Made by a program: the position numbers and the translations under genes. From positions 1 through 49,271 of the forward strand of contig CALECF010000105.1 in NCBI GenBank assembly GCA_937948705.1: a stretch of DNA of 49,271 bases, read 5' to 3'. Below, in pieces: positions 42,905 through 49,271 of the stretch. Source of the stretch: an uncultured Anaerosolibacter sp. GTDB lineage: Bacteria; Bacillota_A; Clostridia; Peptostreptococcales; Thermotaleaceae. The notes beneath the pieces are model-generated. The model saw nothing but the letters and a program-made list of their open reading frames with translations. It was not told the origin of the DNA and did not search any database. Position 1 is the first letter of the stretch. Each line of letters begins with the position of its first letter.

Positions 42905-44050
42905 CTATTCAACTAGTGTAAACTTCCCTTCCTTAATCTGAAGGACTTTCATTGTCTTGATAACGTCTCTATCTCCATTAAAGGTGATGTTACCCGTTAC
43001 ACCAGGATAATCCTTCATTTTTGCTAATTCATCCCTGATTGCAGTTCTTTCTGTCCCTACTGCTCTAATAGCTTCAATCATCATACCCATGGTGTCATAG
43101 GCAACTGCAGCAAATTGATCTGGATCAGTACTGTATTCTGCTTTAAAAGCGCTGATAAAGTTTTGAACTTCCTGGCTTGGATCATTTGGGAAAAAGTTGG
43201 TTGTCAGATATGTTCCCTCAACCGCTTCGCCCGCTAATTTAATGAGTTCCTCGTTATAGATTGAACTTAAACCAGCCATTGGTATATCATATCCTAACTG
43301 CTTCATTTGCTGTGCAATCATCCCTGTTTCTGAATAAAATGCTGCTATGAATAGTACATCTGGTTTTTTCCCATTTATTTTTGTAAGGGTCGGAGTAAAA
43401 TCTTTTGTTTGCCCTCCTATGAAGGTCTCTTCTGCAACGATCTCAGCACCGATTTCCTTAGCAGAATTTATAAAATTATCCTTTGCCGTAATTCCCCAGT
43501 CATTGTTGATATAAATGACTGCAACTTTCTTGCCTTGCATTTTGTTTACTACCATGTCAGCTACAATAGGACCTTCAATGGCTTGCGTGTTGATATTTCT
43601 AAACATAAACGAACCCTGTTTCGTGAAATCCGGATGGGATGCCGTTGGAGAAAACTCTACCAACCCTGCCTTTTGATAAATAGGTGCTGTAGCAAGACTG
43701 GCCGTGCTTGAAAAATGTCCTACTACCCCAACAATGCTTTGATCATCGACTAAACGTTGGGCCACATTAGCAGCCTCTTTCGGGTCGTTTTTATCATCCA
43801 TGACAAGAACTTTAACTTCGCTGCCATCGATGCCCCCATTGGCGTTAATCTCTTTCACTTTTAACTCTGTCGCCTTTTTAAATGCTTCACCATACTGTGC
43901 ATAATCCCCCGTCATAGGTCCTACAACAGCTATTGTGATACTCTCTTTCTGATTCCCAGAAGGATTGCTTGGTTGTGTACAAGCTGTAAACACTATTGTC
44001 ATCATCAGCATCAAAATCATAACTACTACTAATTTGTTCTTGCTCCTCAT
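42905..44050 (-). CDS. livK: LivJ/LivK-type ABC transporter binding lipoprotein
   Basis: 381 aa. Lipoprotein signal ending IVFTAC (Cys24), then a family-5 binding fold: ITIAVVGPMTGDYAQYGEAFKKATELKV, GVVGHFSSTASLATAPIYQ, FMFRNINTQAIEG, VAVIYINNDWGITAKDNF, ALSSIYNEEL-like hinge segments and VAYDTMGMMIEAI. It captures an amino-acid-like ligand outside the cell for LivHM. The operon also encodes an ATC hydrolase, so the ligand may be an aminothiazoline or cysteine derivative; this is inference. GGGGGC lies before the ATG. First gene of the operon. Confidence 0.92.
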   Translation of the reverse strand: MRSKNKLVVVMILMLMMTIVFTACTQPSNPSGNQKESITIAVVGPMTGDYAQYGEAFKKATELKVKEINANGGIDGSEVKVLVMDDKNDPKEAANVAQRLVDDQSIVGVVGHFSSTASLATAPIYQKAGLVEFSPTASHPDFTKQGSFMFRNINTQAIEGPIVADMVVNKMQGKKVAVIYINNDWGITAKDNFINSAKEIGAEIVAEETFIGGQTKDFTPTLTKINGKKPDVLFIAAFYSETGMIAQQMKQLGYDIPMAGLSSIYNEELIKLAGEAVEGTYLTTNFFPNDPSQEVQNFISAFKAEYSTDPDQFAAVAYDTMGMMIEAIRAVGTERTAIRDELAKMKDYPGVTGNITFNGDRDVIKTMKVLQIKEGKFTLVE

Positions 44051-44223
44051 TAAATACGCCCCCTATTCTAATTTGAAATCATTTAATTCATAGTATTCAA
44101 GTATGAATATAGTGATTTGATTTAGTTTACCATAAACTCCACTCATTTTAAATATCTTTTTTGTCTCTTTGATTATATAATTTATTTTTTATATATAATT
44201 TCTAACTTATATTCATGGACTTG

Positions 44224-44733
44224 TTAATGGCTCTTCATAAATATATCTCCGCCTTGAGGAACATTTTCATTAGCCATATAATTATTGGCCATGATGGATA
44301 AACCAATGTGGGCTACGATACCTATGGTCAAAATTCCAGTCAACAATATCATCTTCTCTTTTCCCTTTAAGATATATCCGTTTTTAATAGTAAAGCTTAT
44401 AAACGAGATGACAATTCCCAATGGTATAAGGTAGGATACATAGGTTGGACTCTCTTTAAAGTGGGATATCCCTCCGCTAATCATTCCTATTCCTATTGCC
44501 AATGTTAATGAAACCAAGATCAATCGAATAACCTTTCCTAGGGATGCCTCTTTTTTATCAATGACAAACTCATTCACAAATGATCCTGAACTAAATAAAA
44601 CAAGTCCCGTAGCTAAGATAATGGAATATCGAACATAATTGAAGGGCATCAATACAATCCCACTTGAAACCATTCCAATCCCAAGAAAATAAATTACATA
44701 AATCATATACATAGGTATCAACCTTTTAAACAC
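44224..44733 (-). CDS. Integral membrane protein of unknown function
   Basis: 169 aa with about five hydrophobic segments (near 8-30, 35-52, 65-88, 95-113 and 125-148) and a short C-terminal tail (NYMANENVPQGGDIFMKSH). No recognised motif. Repeated GIGMVSSG/GIGMISGG segments at about 18-25 and 82-89 hint at an internal duplication of a two-helix unit. A good AGGAGGAAAAGG lies upstream of the ATG. It is separated by 173 bases from the Liv operon and seems to be on its own. Confidence 0.7.
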   Translation of the reverse strand: MFKRLIPMYMIYVIYFLGIGMVSSGIVLMPFNYVRYSIILATGLVLFSSGSFVNEFVIDKKEASLGKVIRLILVSLTLAIGIGMISGGISHFKESPTYVSYLIPLGIVISFISFTIKNGYILKGKEKMILLTGILTIGIVAHIGLSIMANNYMANENVPQGGDIFMKSH

Positions 44734-45178
44734 GCCTTTTCCTCCTCTTAATTATCCTGTAGGTTCTGTTACTATCTGTTTTGTATTAATTTTTTAAACT
44801 ATCTCTTGTGGAGCTGCGCGAAATGATGTCCCTCCTCTGCTCAAAGTTATGGCAGTATTAAAAGCAATAGTTGTGCCAAGTTTAATTTTTTATTTTACTT
44901 TTCTCATCGTTTCTGTACGAACCTTGATTCATGGCTCTTTGATGCAACAGCTAATACCGTTTTCCCTCTTGATTCATACTATTTCTACACCTTTCTTAAA
45001 ATATATTGGTGTGATATGCCACACCAGCTATCGCTTTTGATACAGTCCTGAAGATTCTGGCGTAGCCTTTTGTTCTTTTTAAAATTTGTAAGTCTGTATT
45101 CAATTTTTCCTTGATATTATATAGATATAGTGGTATATTATCTATATAATAATAGATTTATTAAAGGAGTGTTTATAT
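44734..45178. other. Intergenic region with promoter of the DUF2087 gene
   Basis: No convincing gene in 44750-45110. One 63-codon plus-strand frame (44849-45040) is hydrophobic but lacks a ribosome site. The right end holds the promoter and dyad described at 45111-45148. Confidence 0.5.
45111..45148 (+). promoter_or_regulatory. Promoter with operator-like dyad before the DUF2087 regulator gene
   Basis: TTGATA (45111-45116), 17-base spacer, TATATT (45134-45139). A perfect 10-bp inverted repeat, TATATAGATA (45118-45127) and TATCTATATA (45139-45148), with centres 21 bp apart (two helical turns), overlaps the spacer and -10. This is an arrangement expected for autorepression by the DNA-binding protein encoded next. 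Confidence 0.65.
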
Positions 45179-46258
45179 ATGAAAATCACAGAGCAATTCT
45201 GGAATGCTTCTCTAGACGAGATGAGACAGGGTTATATAGAAGACCCCCATTACTTCACCTGCCTGTTATGCGGGGAAAGGATAGAAAAGGGAATTATTTA
45301 CCCCGTTGAAAATGTTCTGTACGAGGCACAAAAATATATGGCCAAACATATCGTCCACGAACATGGTTCCGTTTTTGAATACTTGAACCACCTTGATAAA
45401 AAACTTACTGGTTTATCAGAGCATCAAAGCAGTCTGCTTAGTCTGTTTTACCAAGGGAAGAGCGATAGTGAGGTACAAAAAGAATTAAACATTGGCAGTA
45501 CCTCTACCATCCGTAATCATCGGTTTGCCTTCAAGGAAAAGGAAAGACAATCCAAGGTGTTTTTGGTAATGATGGACCTTTTAAAAGAAAAGAACAAAAA
45601 TGCTGTTGCTGTGGTGAAACCCCATAAAACAGCAACGATGGTAGATGATCGATACGCTGTTACAGAAGAGGAAAATGAAAAGCTCTTGAGAAAATATTTC
45701 CCTCAAGGCACGACTGGCAAGCTCACATCCTTCTCTATGCAAGAGAAGCACAAAATTGTGGTACTCCGTGCAATTGCGAAACGATTCGAGAGTAGTCGTG
45801 CTTATACAGAAAAGGAGCTCAATAAAATACTCAAAGAGGTTTATGAGGATGACTATGTTGCCATCCGAAGATATCTCATCCAATATGGTTTTATGGATCG
45901 AAACAGAGATGGCAGCGAATATTGGGTAAAAGGTTCCCCTACACCTACTAAGGCAACAGAAAAGACCCTTAGTGGTGTCTATCAAATCCGAAATACGCAA
46001 AATCAAAAAATTTTTATTACTAGCGGAAGAAATCTTTCAAAACTCAATGGTATTAAGTTCAGCCTTAAAACAGGGTCCCATGGAAATAAAACTCTGCAAA
46101 GCGAGTGGAACCAGTATGGTGAAGATGCCTTTGTCATTGAGATCTTAGAATCCTTTGAAGAAGATGAAAATGCAAAAGGCGTTACCAAAGCACTGAAACA
46201 GCTTGAAAAGAAATGGATTGATACGCTTCAACCCTTCGGAGAACGTGGTTACAATTAA
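45179..46258 (+). CDS. Zinc-finger/LuxR-HTH/DUF2087 regulator with degenerate GIY-YIG C-terminus
   Basis: 359 aa multi-domain protein. Residues 28-62 have CLLC and HIVHEH, a possible C2H2-type zinc site. Residues 76-135 look like a LuxR-type HTH (LSEHQSSLLSLFYQGKSDSEV...IGSTSTIRNHRFAFKEKERQ, in two parts). Residues about 165-250 are DUF2087 (KLTSFSMQEKHKIVVLRAIA...YLIQYGFMDRNRDGSEYWV). Residues 265-359 follow the GIY-YIG nuclease fold: GVYQIRNTQNQKIFI, LQSEWNQYGEDAFVIEIL, LEKKWIDTL and a terminal GYN. Glu343 and the Asn at 359 match the nuclease, but the catalytic Arg helix is lost and the second Tyr is Phe. It is probably a DNA- or RNA-binding regulator, not an active nuclease. AAAGGAG precedes the ATG. 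Confidence 0.8.
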   Translation: MKITEQFWNASLDEMRQGYIEDPHYFTCLLCGERIEKGIIYPVENVLYEAQKYMAKHIVHEHGSVFEYLNHLDKKLTGLSEHQSSLLSLFYQGKSDSEVQKELNIGSTSTIRNHRFAFKEKERQSKVFLVMMDLLKEKNKNAVAVVKPHKTATMVDDRYAVTEEENEKLLRKYFPQGTTGKLTSFSMQEKHKIVVLRAIAKRFESSRAYTEKELNKILKEVYEDDYVAIRRYLIQYGFMDRNRDGSEYWVKGSPTPTKATEKTLSGVYQIRNTQNQKIFITSGRNLSKLNGIKFSLKTGSHGNKTLQSEWNQYGEDAFVIEILESFEEDENAKGVTKALKQLEKKWIDTLQPFGERGYN

Positions 46259-46303
46259 ACATAGAAGCACATTCTCTCTAACGATTTAAAAGGAGGTTAT
46301 GAT

Positions 46304-46657
46304 ATGTCTACACAACTCAACCGTAAAGAGCTTCTCGCTCAGTATAAAGAAATCAAATATGATGCAGGGGTATATCGTGTTATCAACAACCAAACAGGCA
46401 AATACTTTTTAGGCAATAGTTCAGATATGAAAAGCGTTTATAACAAATTTGACTTTGCAAAAAAAGTTAATTCTTATGATGTGGTAAATAAAAAACTAGC
46501 CAACGACATGAAGCAATATGGATTCGATAGTTTTTCTATTGAAGTATTAGACTTATTAGACACTACCCCAGAAATGACAACTGCCGAGATTCGAAAAGAC
46601 TTAAAGCTTTTAGAAGCGATCTGGCGTGAAAAACTAGGAACAGATAACGAATACTAA
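46304..46657 (+). CDS. Small GIY-YIG-fold protein lacking catalytic Arg
   Basis: 117 aa, 45 bases after the DUF2087 gene, with AGGAGG before the ATG. It is a single degenerate GIY-YIG domain: AGVYRVINNQTGKYFLGNSSD (split at GVYRV/TGKYFLG), NDMKQYGFDSFSIEVLDLL and LKLLEAIWREKLG. GVY (22-24), Tyr34 and Glu104 are kept, but no Arg occurs in the helix (MKSVYNKFDFAK) where the nuclease needs it. It resembles the C-terminal part of the preceding protein, suggesting duplication and a partner relationship. A strong terminator follows at 46701-46728. Confidence 0.78.
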   Translation: MSTQLNRKELLAQYKEIKYDAGVYRVINNQTGKYFLGNSSDMKSVYNKFDFAKKVNSYDVVNKKLANDMKQYGFDSFSIEVLDLLDTTPEMTTAEIRKDLKLLEAIWREKLGTDNEY

Positions 46658-46700
46658 GAATCCTTTTCCTAACCCCAACCCACAACATGCATACAGAAAA

Positions 46701-46728
46701 AATAATAACCCCTTCCGGGGTTATTATT
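46701..46728 (+). terminator. Terminator of the DUF2087/GIY-YIG unit
   Basis: AATAATAACCCC (46701-46712), loop TTCC, GGGGTTATTATT (46717-46728), followed by TTTTA. Perfect 12-bp stem; also able to act on the minus strand. Confidence 0.9.
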
Positions 46729-46777
46729 TTTAAAATCCTATTCGATGGCACTTACTGCCCTTGATTTAATATGGTTG

Positions 46778-46963
46778 TTATTTTTTAACCGCATTCCAAA
46801 AGAACTCCATATGTCCACGAAGCAACCGCCAAATAGGATCCACATCTTTTTCGTCCATATCTAGAATGAGGTGTTCGAGATTTAAAAAGGTTAGCTCTAT
46901 ATTTATAGAATGTTGTTTTAGATGCAAAACTCCATTTTTACCAAGTGTTATATTTTCTAAAAG
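46778..46963 (-). pseudogene. 3' remnant of an unidentified gene
   Basis: The minus strand has a 61-codon open stretch ending in TAA at 46778, preceded directly by an in-frame TAG (46966-46964) and with no start codon or ribosome site near its beginning. Its translation looks protein-like: LLENITLGKNGVLHLK, then INIELTFLNLEHLILDMDEKD and DPIWRLLRGHMEFFWNAVKK in pieces. A truncated gene end is the best reading; a TTG start in the middle (giving about 49 aa) cannot be excluded. The family is unknown. Confidence 0.45.
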
Positions 46964-47020
46964 CTAACAAATAATACTTATAAGACAATCTATTTACGAA
47001 AATAAGGAGGATACAATATC

Positions 47021-48028
47021 ATGGAAGACAAAACTAAAATTCACCTTACTGCACCTGAAGTATCAGGACTTTGGCAAATGTATAACGAAGATACTTTAGC
47101 CGTATGTGTACTTAAGCATTTTCTAAATACTGTTGAAGATGAAGAAGTGCGACCAATAATTCAACGTGCCCTCGATATATCTAATGGGCACATACAGGTA
47201 GTTGCAAATATTTTTAATCAGGAAGGACTTCCGCTTCCAGTAGGTTTTACTGATAATGATATCAATATGGATGCCCCAAAACTCTTTACAGACACTTTTT
47301 ATTTAAAGTATCTAATTAATCTAGCAGAGGTTGGAATGGGTGCGTATGCTTTAATACTAAGTCATGTTACCCGTTCTGATGTTCGTGATATCTTTTCAAA
47401 GGTGATATATGAATCAGTAGAGCTTTACAATAAAGTAGCAGATACATTAGTACAGCAAGGCACTTTCATAAGGGGTCCACGGGTAGAGTTTACTAAAAAG
47501 ACAGACTTTATAGACAATCAAAGCTTTTTTTCTGGTGGATGGCTTGGTCAGAGCAGACCATTGATTGCAAGGGAGATTACCTCAATTTTTGCCAGTATGC
47601 GATATAATATTATAGGGGGAGCATTAATAACTGGCTTTGGACAAGTGGTTGAATCTAAAAAAATAAGTGAGTATCTCTTCAGAGGAAGAGAGCTTGCGGA
47701 CAAAAAAATTAATACGCTATCGTCTCTCTTTAAAAAGGAGAACATACCTATTCCATCTTCATCAGATTCATTTGTTACCGATTCCACTGTCGCTCCTTTT
47801 TCAGATAAACTTATGTTATATCATGTAGTGATACTACATGGCGCAAGTATGGGGCAGGATGGTCTGGCTCTATCTACTTCTATGAGACACGATTTACAGG
47901 CACTCTATACGAGCGCAATAGTGGAGACAGGGAAATATGCTGAGGATGGTTTAGATATTTTAATTAAAAATCAATGGATGGAGCAACCCCCACAACTAAT
48001 AGATCACAAAGAATTGGCGAAATTGTAA
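47021..48028 (+). CDS. DUF3231 family protein
   Basis: 335 aa made of two similar about 165-residue halves, each beginning with helices that contain LTAPEVSGLWQMYNEDTLAVCVL (first, in parts) and PLIAREITSIFASMRYNII/DKLMLYHVVILHGASMGQDGLALS (second). The mix of helices and the GHIQVVANIFNQEGLPLPVGFTDNDIN segment match DUF3231, a Firmicute family of ferritin-like helical bundles tied to spores or coat in Bacillus. No metal-site motif is clear. AAGGAGG lies before the ATG. Role unknown here. Confidence 0.85.
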   Translation: MEDKTKIHLTAPEVSGLWQMYNEDTLAVCVLKHFLNTVEDEEVRPIIQRALDISNGHIQVVANIFNQEGLPLPVGFTDNDINMDAPKLFTDTFYLKYLINLAEVGMGAYALILSHVTRSDVRDIFSKVIYESVELYNKVADTLVQQGTFIRGPRVEFTKKTDFIDNQSFFSGGWLGQSRPLIAREITSIFASMRYNIIGGALITGFGQVVESKKISEYLFRGRELADKKINTLSSLFKKENIPIPSSSDSFVTDSTVAPFSDKLMLYHVVILHGASMGQDGLALSTSMRHDLQALYTSAIVETGKYAEDGLDILIKNQWMEQPPQLIDHKELAKL

Positions 48029-48034
48029 CCCTCT

Positions 48035-48214
48035 ATGGATAGGGAGGCCCCCATTGAGAAAATTCTGTGGAGCATTGTCATTCCAGGATTTGGATTAATA
48101 TTAAATAGACAACTGTTTAAAGGTGTTTTACTACTCAAAGTAGCGATAATTATTAATGTTATGTCCCACTTAAATGTAGATCGTAAAAAACTAGATTCCT
48201 GTAATGAAAAATAA
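48035..48214 (+). pseudogene. Truncated membrane protein gene (59 aa)
   Basis: 59 codons starting seven bases after the DUF3231 gene. It begins MDREAPIEKILWSIVIPGFG, then LILNRQLFKGVLLL and INVMSHLNV, the N-terminal part of a Firmicute membrane protein I recall as longer (about 85-90 aa, with a second TM after the SHLN region). Here it ends in DRKKLDSCNEK instead, so the 3' half seems lost or replaced. No clear ribosome site lies before the ATG. An expressed short form is possible. Confidence 0.5.
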
Positions 48215-48298
48215 CTTCTTTTGCTTAGGAATCATTCTTCATTGCAGGAAAATATCCATTTTCGTCGAAATAAAAGAAATATACGGAGGTGATGCTCA

Positions 48299-48574
48299 TT
48301 GTACATTTATCACAGTCCTGTTGGAGTAATGTGTATTGAATTTGATTCATCCACAGGTGATATTGTTCTTAAGATTAATGGCGAATCCCTATGTCACTAT
48401 TCTTCGATTGATGATGCAGCTAAAGACGTATATTCTCATGAAACAGGATATTATGATTGGGATAAACTTGGAAATTCTGTTTCAGCACCTAAGAACATTA
48501 CACAATGGGAAAAAGTACCAGTCAAAACATTTTACGCTCCCCAATTTCAAGCTAAATATGATGACCTTGGTTAA
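48299..48574 (+). CDS. Hypothetical protein (91 aa)
   Basis: Starts with TTG at 48299, nine bases after a strong GGAGG. The product is acidic with many Tyr (YIYHSPVGVMCIEFD, SSIDDAAKDVYSHETGYYDWDKL, FYAPQFQAKYDDLG). It has no signal or TM segment and looks like a compact domain: a beta-hairpin followed by a helix. I recognise no family with a known role, although similar short Tyr-rich proteins occur in Clostridia. Terminator at 48575-48612. Confidence 0.65.
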   Translation: MYIYHSPVGVMCIEFDSSTGDIVLKINGESLCHYSSIDDAAKDVYSHETGYYDWDKLGNSVSAPKNITQWEKVPVKTFYAPQFQAKYDDLG

Positions 48575-48612
48575 TAAGAAAATACGAAACTTAACTGTTT
48601 CGTATTTTCTTA
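48575..48612. terminator. Terminator after the 91-residue hypothetical gene
   Basis: TAAGAAAATACGAAAC (48575-48590) and GTTTCGTATTTTCTTA (48597-48612): a perfect 16-bp stem beginning at the stop codon. Confidence 0.82.
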
Positions 48613-48683
48613 TATAGGGACACTACTACCCCATCTACTAAGGGCTATTGTACACAATCGTTTATTTTCCTACACCATAAAAA

Positions 48684-48801
48684 GAGCGTCTCCGACGCTT
48701 TCGCTAGGAAACCCTAGGTTTCCTTCGACGACAGCAAAGCTGTCTGAGCACCTTCCTAAATGCGGGCAGGGGATTTCATCCCCTACAACCCCTGTTTTTT
48801 T
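48684..48801 (+). ncRNA. Multi-hairpin non-coding element ending in a T-run
   Basis: Four adjacent perfect stems: GCGTC-TCC-GACGC (48686-48698), AGGAAACC-CTA-GGTTTCCT (48706-48724), GACAGC-AAA-GCTGTC (48730-48744), GGGGAT-TTC-ATCCCC (48769-48783). A CCCCTG that can pair back with CAGGGG and a T-run at 48795-48801 follow. Back-to-back stems with short loops and a terminator-like end look like a small structured RNA or the end of a mobile element. No coding frame is present. Confidence 0.45.
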
Positions 48802-48867
48802 ATATAATAGGAAAGTAGAACTTTCCTATTATATAAAAAAATCTCCTGCCCTTATCTAGGACAGGAG
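48795..48867. terminator. Converging terminators at the right edge
   Basis: A perfect 21-bp stem (48795-48815 and 48821-48841, core ATATAATAGGAAAG) with T/A ends works in either direction. Next to it CTCCTGCCC (48843-48851) and GGACAGGAG (48859-48867) form a stem that on the minus strand is followed by ATTTTTTTATA, a classical terminator for the gene ending at 48942. Confidence 0.8.
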
Positions 48868-48941
48868 GTAACATTCAAAACAGATATCTAATTATTTTGT
48901 GATTCCAATCTTACTATATCTACATTATTGCCATCATAGTT

Positions 48942-49271
48942 CTACTTTCCAAGAAGTATTCTTCCAAGCACTGGACTAATTAGGTGATACGTTGTATCTC
49001 TCACCATGGCAACTACTCTATCTTCATTTCCATAGCTCGTAATGGTAATCTTACCATCATCATTTAGTGTGATGACCATTGTATAACCTGCAATCATTTC
49101 TATATAAGAAATGTCATCAATCACGCTGTCATTGAAAGCCTTCACAATCCCATTGATTTCTTCTTTTGATACATCCTTCACTAGCTTTCCATCAAGATCA
49201 TAGAGTTCGATGGACTTTACATCCTCCACCTTGATATTCTTTTGCTGATCTGCTCCTGCAAGGACGATTCC
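48942..49271 (-). CDS. Partial gene, hypothetical secreted or surface protein (3' end)
   Basis: The reading frame stays open to the window edge (49271), so only the C-terminal 109 residues are visible; the GTG near 49229 is an internal Val. The edge residues GIVLAGADQQKN look like the end of a signal peptide or linker. The rest (VEDVKSIELYDLDGKLVKDVSKEEINGIV in parts, AGYTMVITLNDDGKITITSYG, ISPVLGRILLGK) is a small alpha/beta domain that I cannot name. It resembles domains found after signal or stalk regions in Clostridial surface proteins. The terminator lies at 48843-48867. Confidence 0.6.
   Translation of the reverse strand, partial: GIVLAGADQQKNIKVEDVKSIELYDLDGKLVKDVSKEEINGIVKAFNDSVIDDISYIEMIAGYTMVITLNDDGKITITSYGNEDRVVAMVRDTTYHLISPVLGRILLGK

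Noticed and set aside
44849..45040. Hydrophobic 63-codon plus-strand frame before the DUF2087 gene
   Set aside because: No ribosome site or plausible promoter directly before it; hydrophobicity follows from T-rich DNA.
45179..46657. Active homing endonuclease pair (GIY-YIG)
   Set aside because: Both domains lack the catalytic Arg and no intron or intein is nearby.
48336..48617. 93-codon plus-strand frame overlapping the 91-residue hypothetical gene
   Set aside because: It has no ribosome site, reads through the terminator stem, and is the out-of-frame shadow of the gene with the strong GGAGG.

Overview
The window reads as a chromosomal segment of a low-GC, monoderm Firmicute of the class Clostridia. 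The Gram-positive GalT type, a T-box leader, lipoprotein signal peptides on every binding protein, A/G-rich Shine-Dalgarno sites and TTG/GTG starts all fit. An Alkaliphilus-like organism is my best guess, by general resemblance only. Nearly all genes up to about 44.7 kb lie on the minus strand; the exceptions are a small peptide gene near 1.5 kb and a T-box/tryptophan transporter unit near 36 kb. The last 4 kb are mostly plus strand and look accessory.

Layout. 0.1-1.6 kb: the 5' piece of a group II intron (ribozyme 5' end plus the first part of its reverse transcriptase), inserted in one arm of an inverted repeat, then a 35-residue membrane peptide gene. 1.7-13.5 kb: a complete galactoside/galactose operon, transcribed leftward: MglB-type lipoprotein, MglA ATPase, MglC permease, GalK, GalE, GalT, GalM, a GH42 beta-galactosidase and a LacI/GalR repressor. 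A TTGACA-N17-TAAATT promoter with two cre/LacI-like operators 33 bp apart precedes it, and hairpins after mglB and after galK could tune expression of segments. 14.0-17.5 kb: a CGGC-domain protein, a lipoprotein, a stalk/PrcB-like secreted protein and an EamA exporter.

17.7-24.8 kb: a MacA/MacB-like efflux operon with its own OmpR-type two-component system and a TolC-family protein, unusual for a cell without an outer membrane. A TATAAT preceded by 11-bp-period direct repeats suggests control by its own regulator. 24.9-28.7 kb: a histidine kinase, an NtrC-type sigma-54 activator and an ATP-grasp ligase-like protein, preceded by a perfect 42-bp palindrome. 28.8-33.2 kb: a membrane zinc-ribbon protein, a repeat-rich gap, and a copper unit made of a CopA ATPase behind a strong promoter with a CsoR-like operator, a lipoprotein with an internal duplication, and a 44-residue LDCC-motif peptide.

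33.5-35.8 kb: a polar amino-acid/cystine-type ABC importer. Divergent from it is a T-box leader with a candidate UGG (Trp) specifier in front of a TrpP-like transporter. 36.9-38.7 kb: a 2-keto-3-deoxygluconate-type kinase and a nitroreductase. 39.0-44.1 kb: a Liv-type ABC operon whose last gene is an aminothiazoline-carboxylate (ATC) hydrolase homologue, which suggests the operon handles a sulfur amino-acid compound rather than plain leucine. 44.2-49.3 kb: a membrane protein; a zinc-finger/LuxR-HTH/DUF2087/pseudo-GIY-YIG regulator with a perfect operator-like repeat over its promoter; a second small GIY-YIG-like protein; a DUF3231 protein; several gene remnants; a multi-hairpin non-coding stretch; and the 3' part of a gene running off the right end.

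No tRNA, rRNA or CRISPR array was seen.
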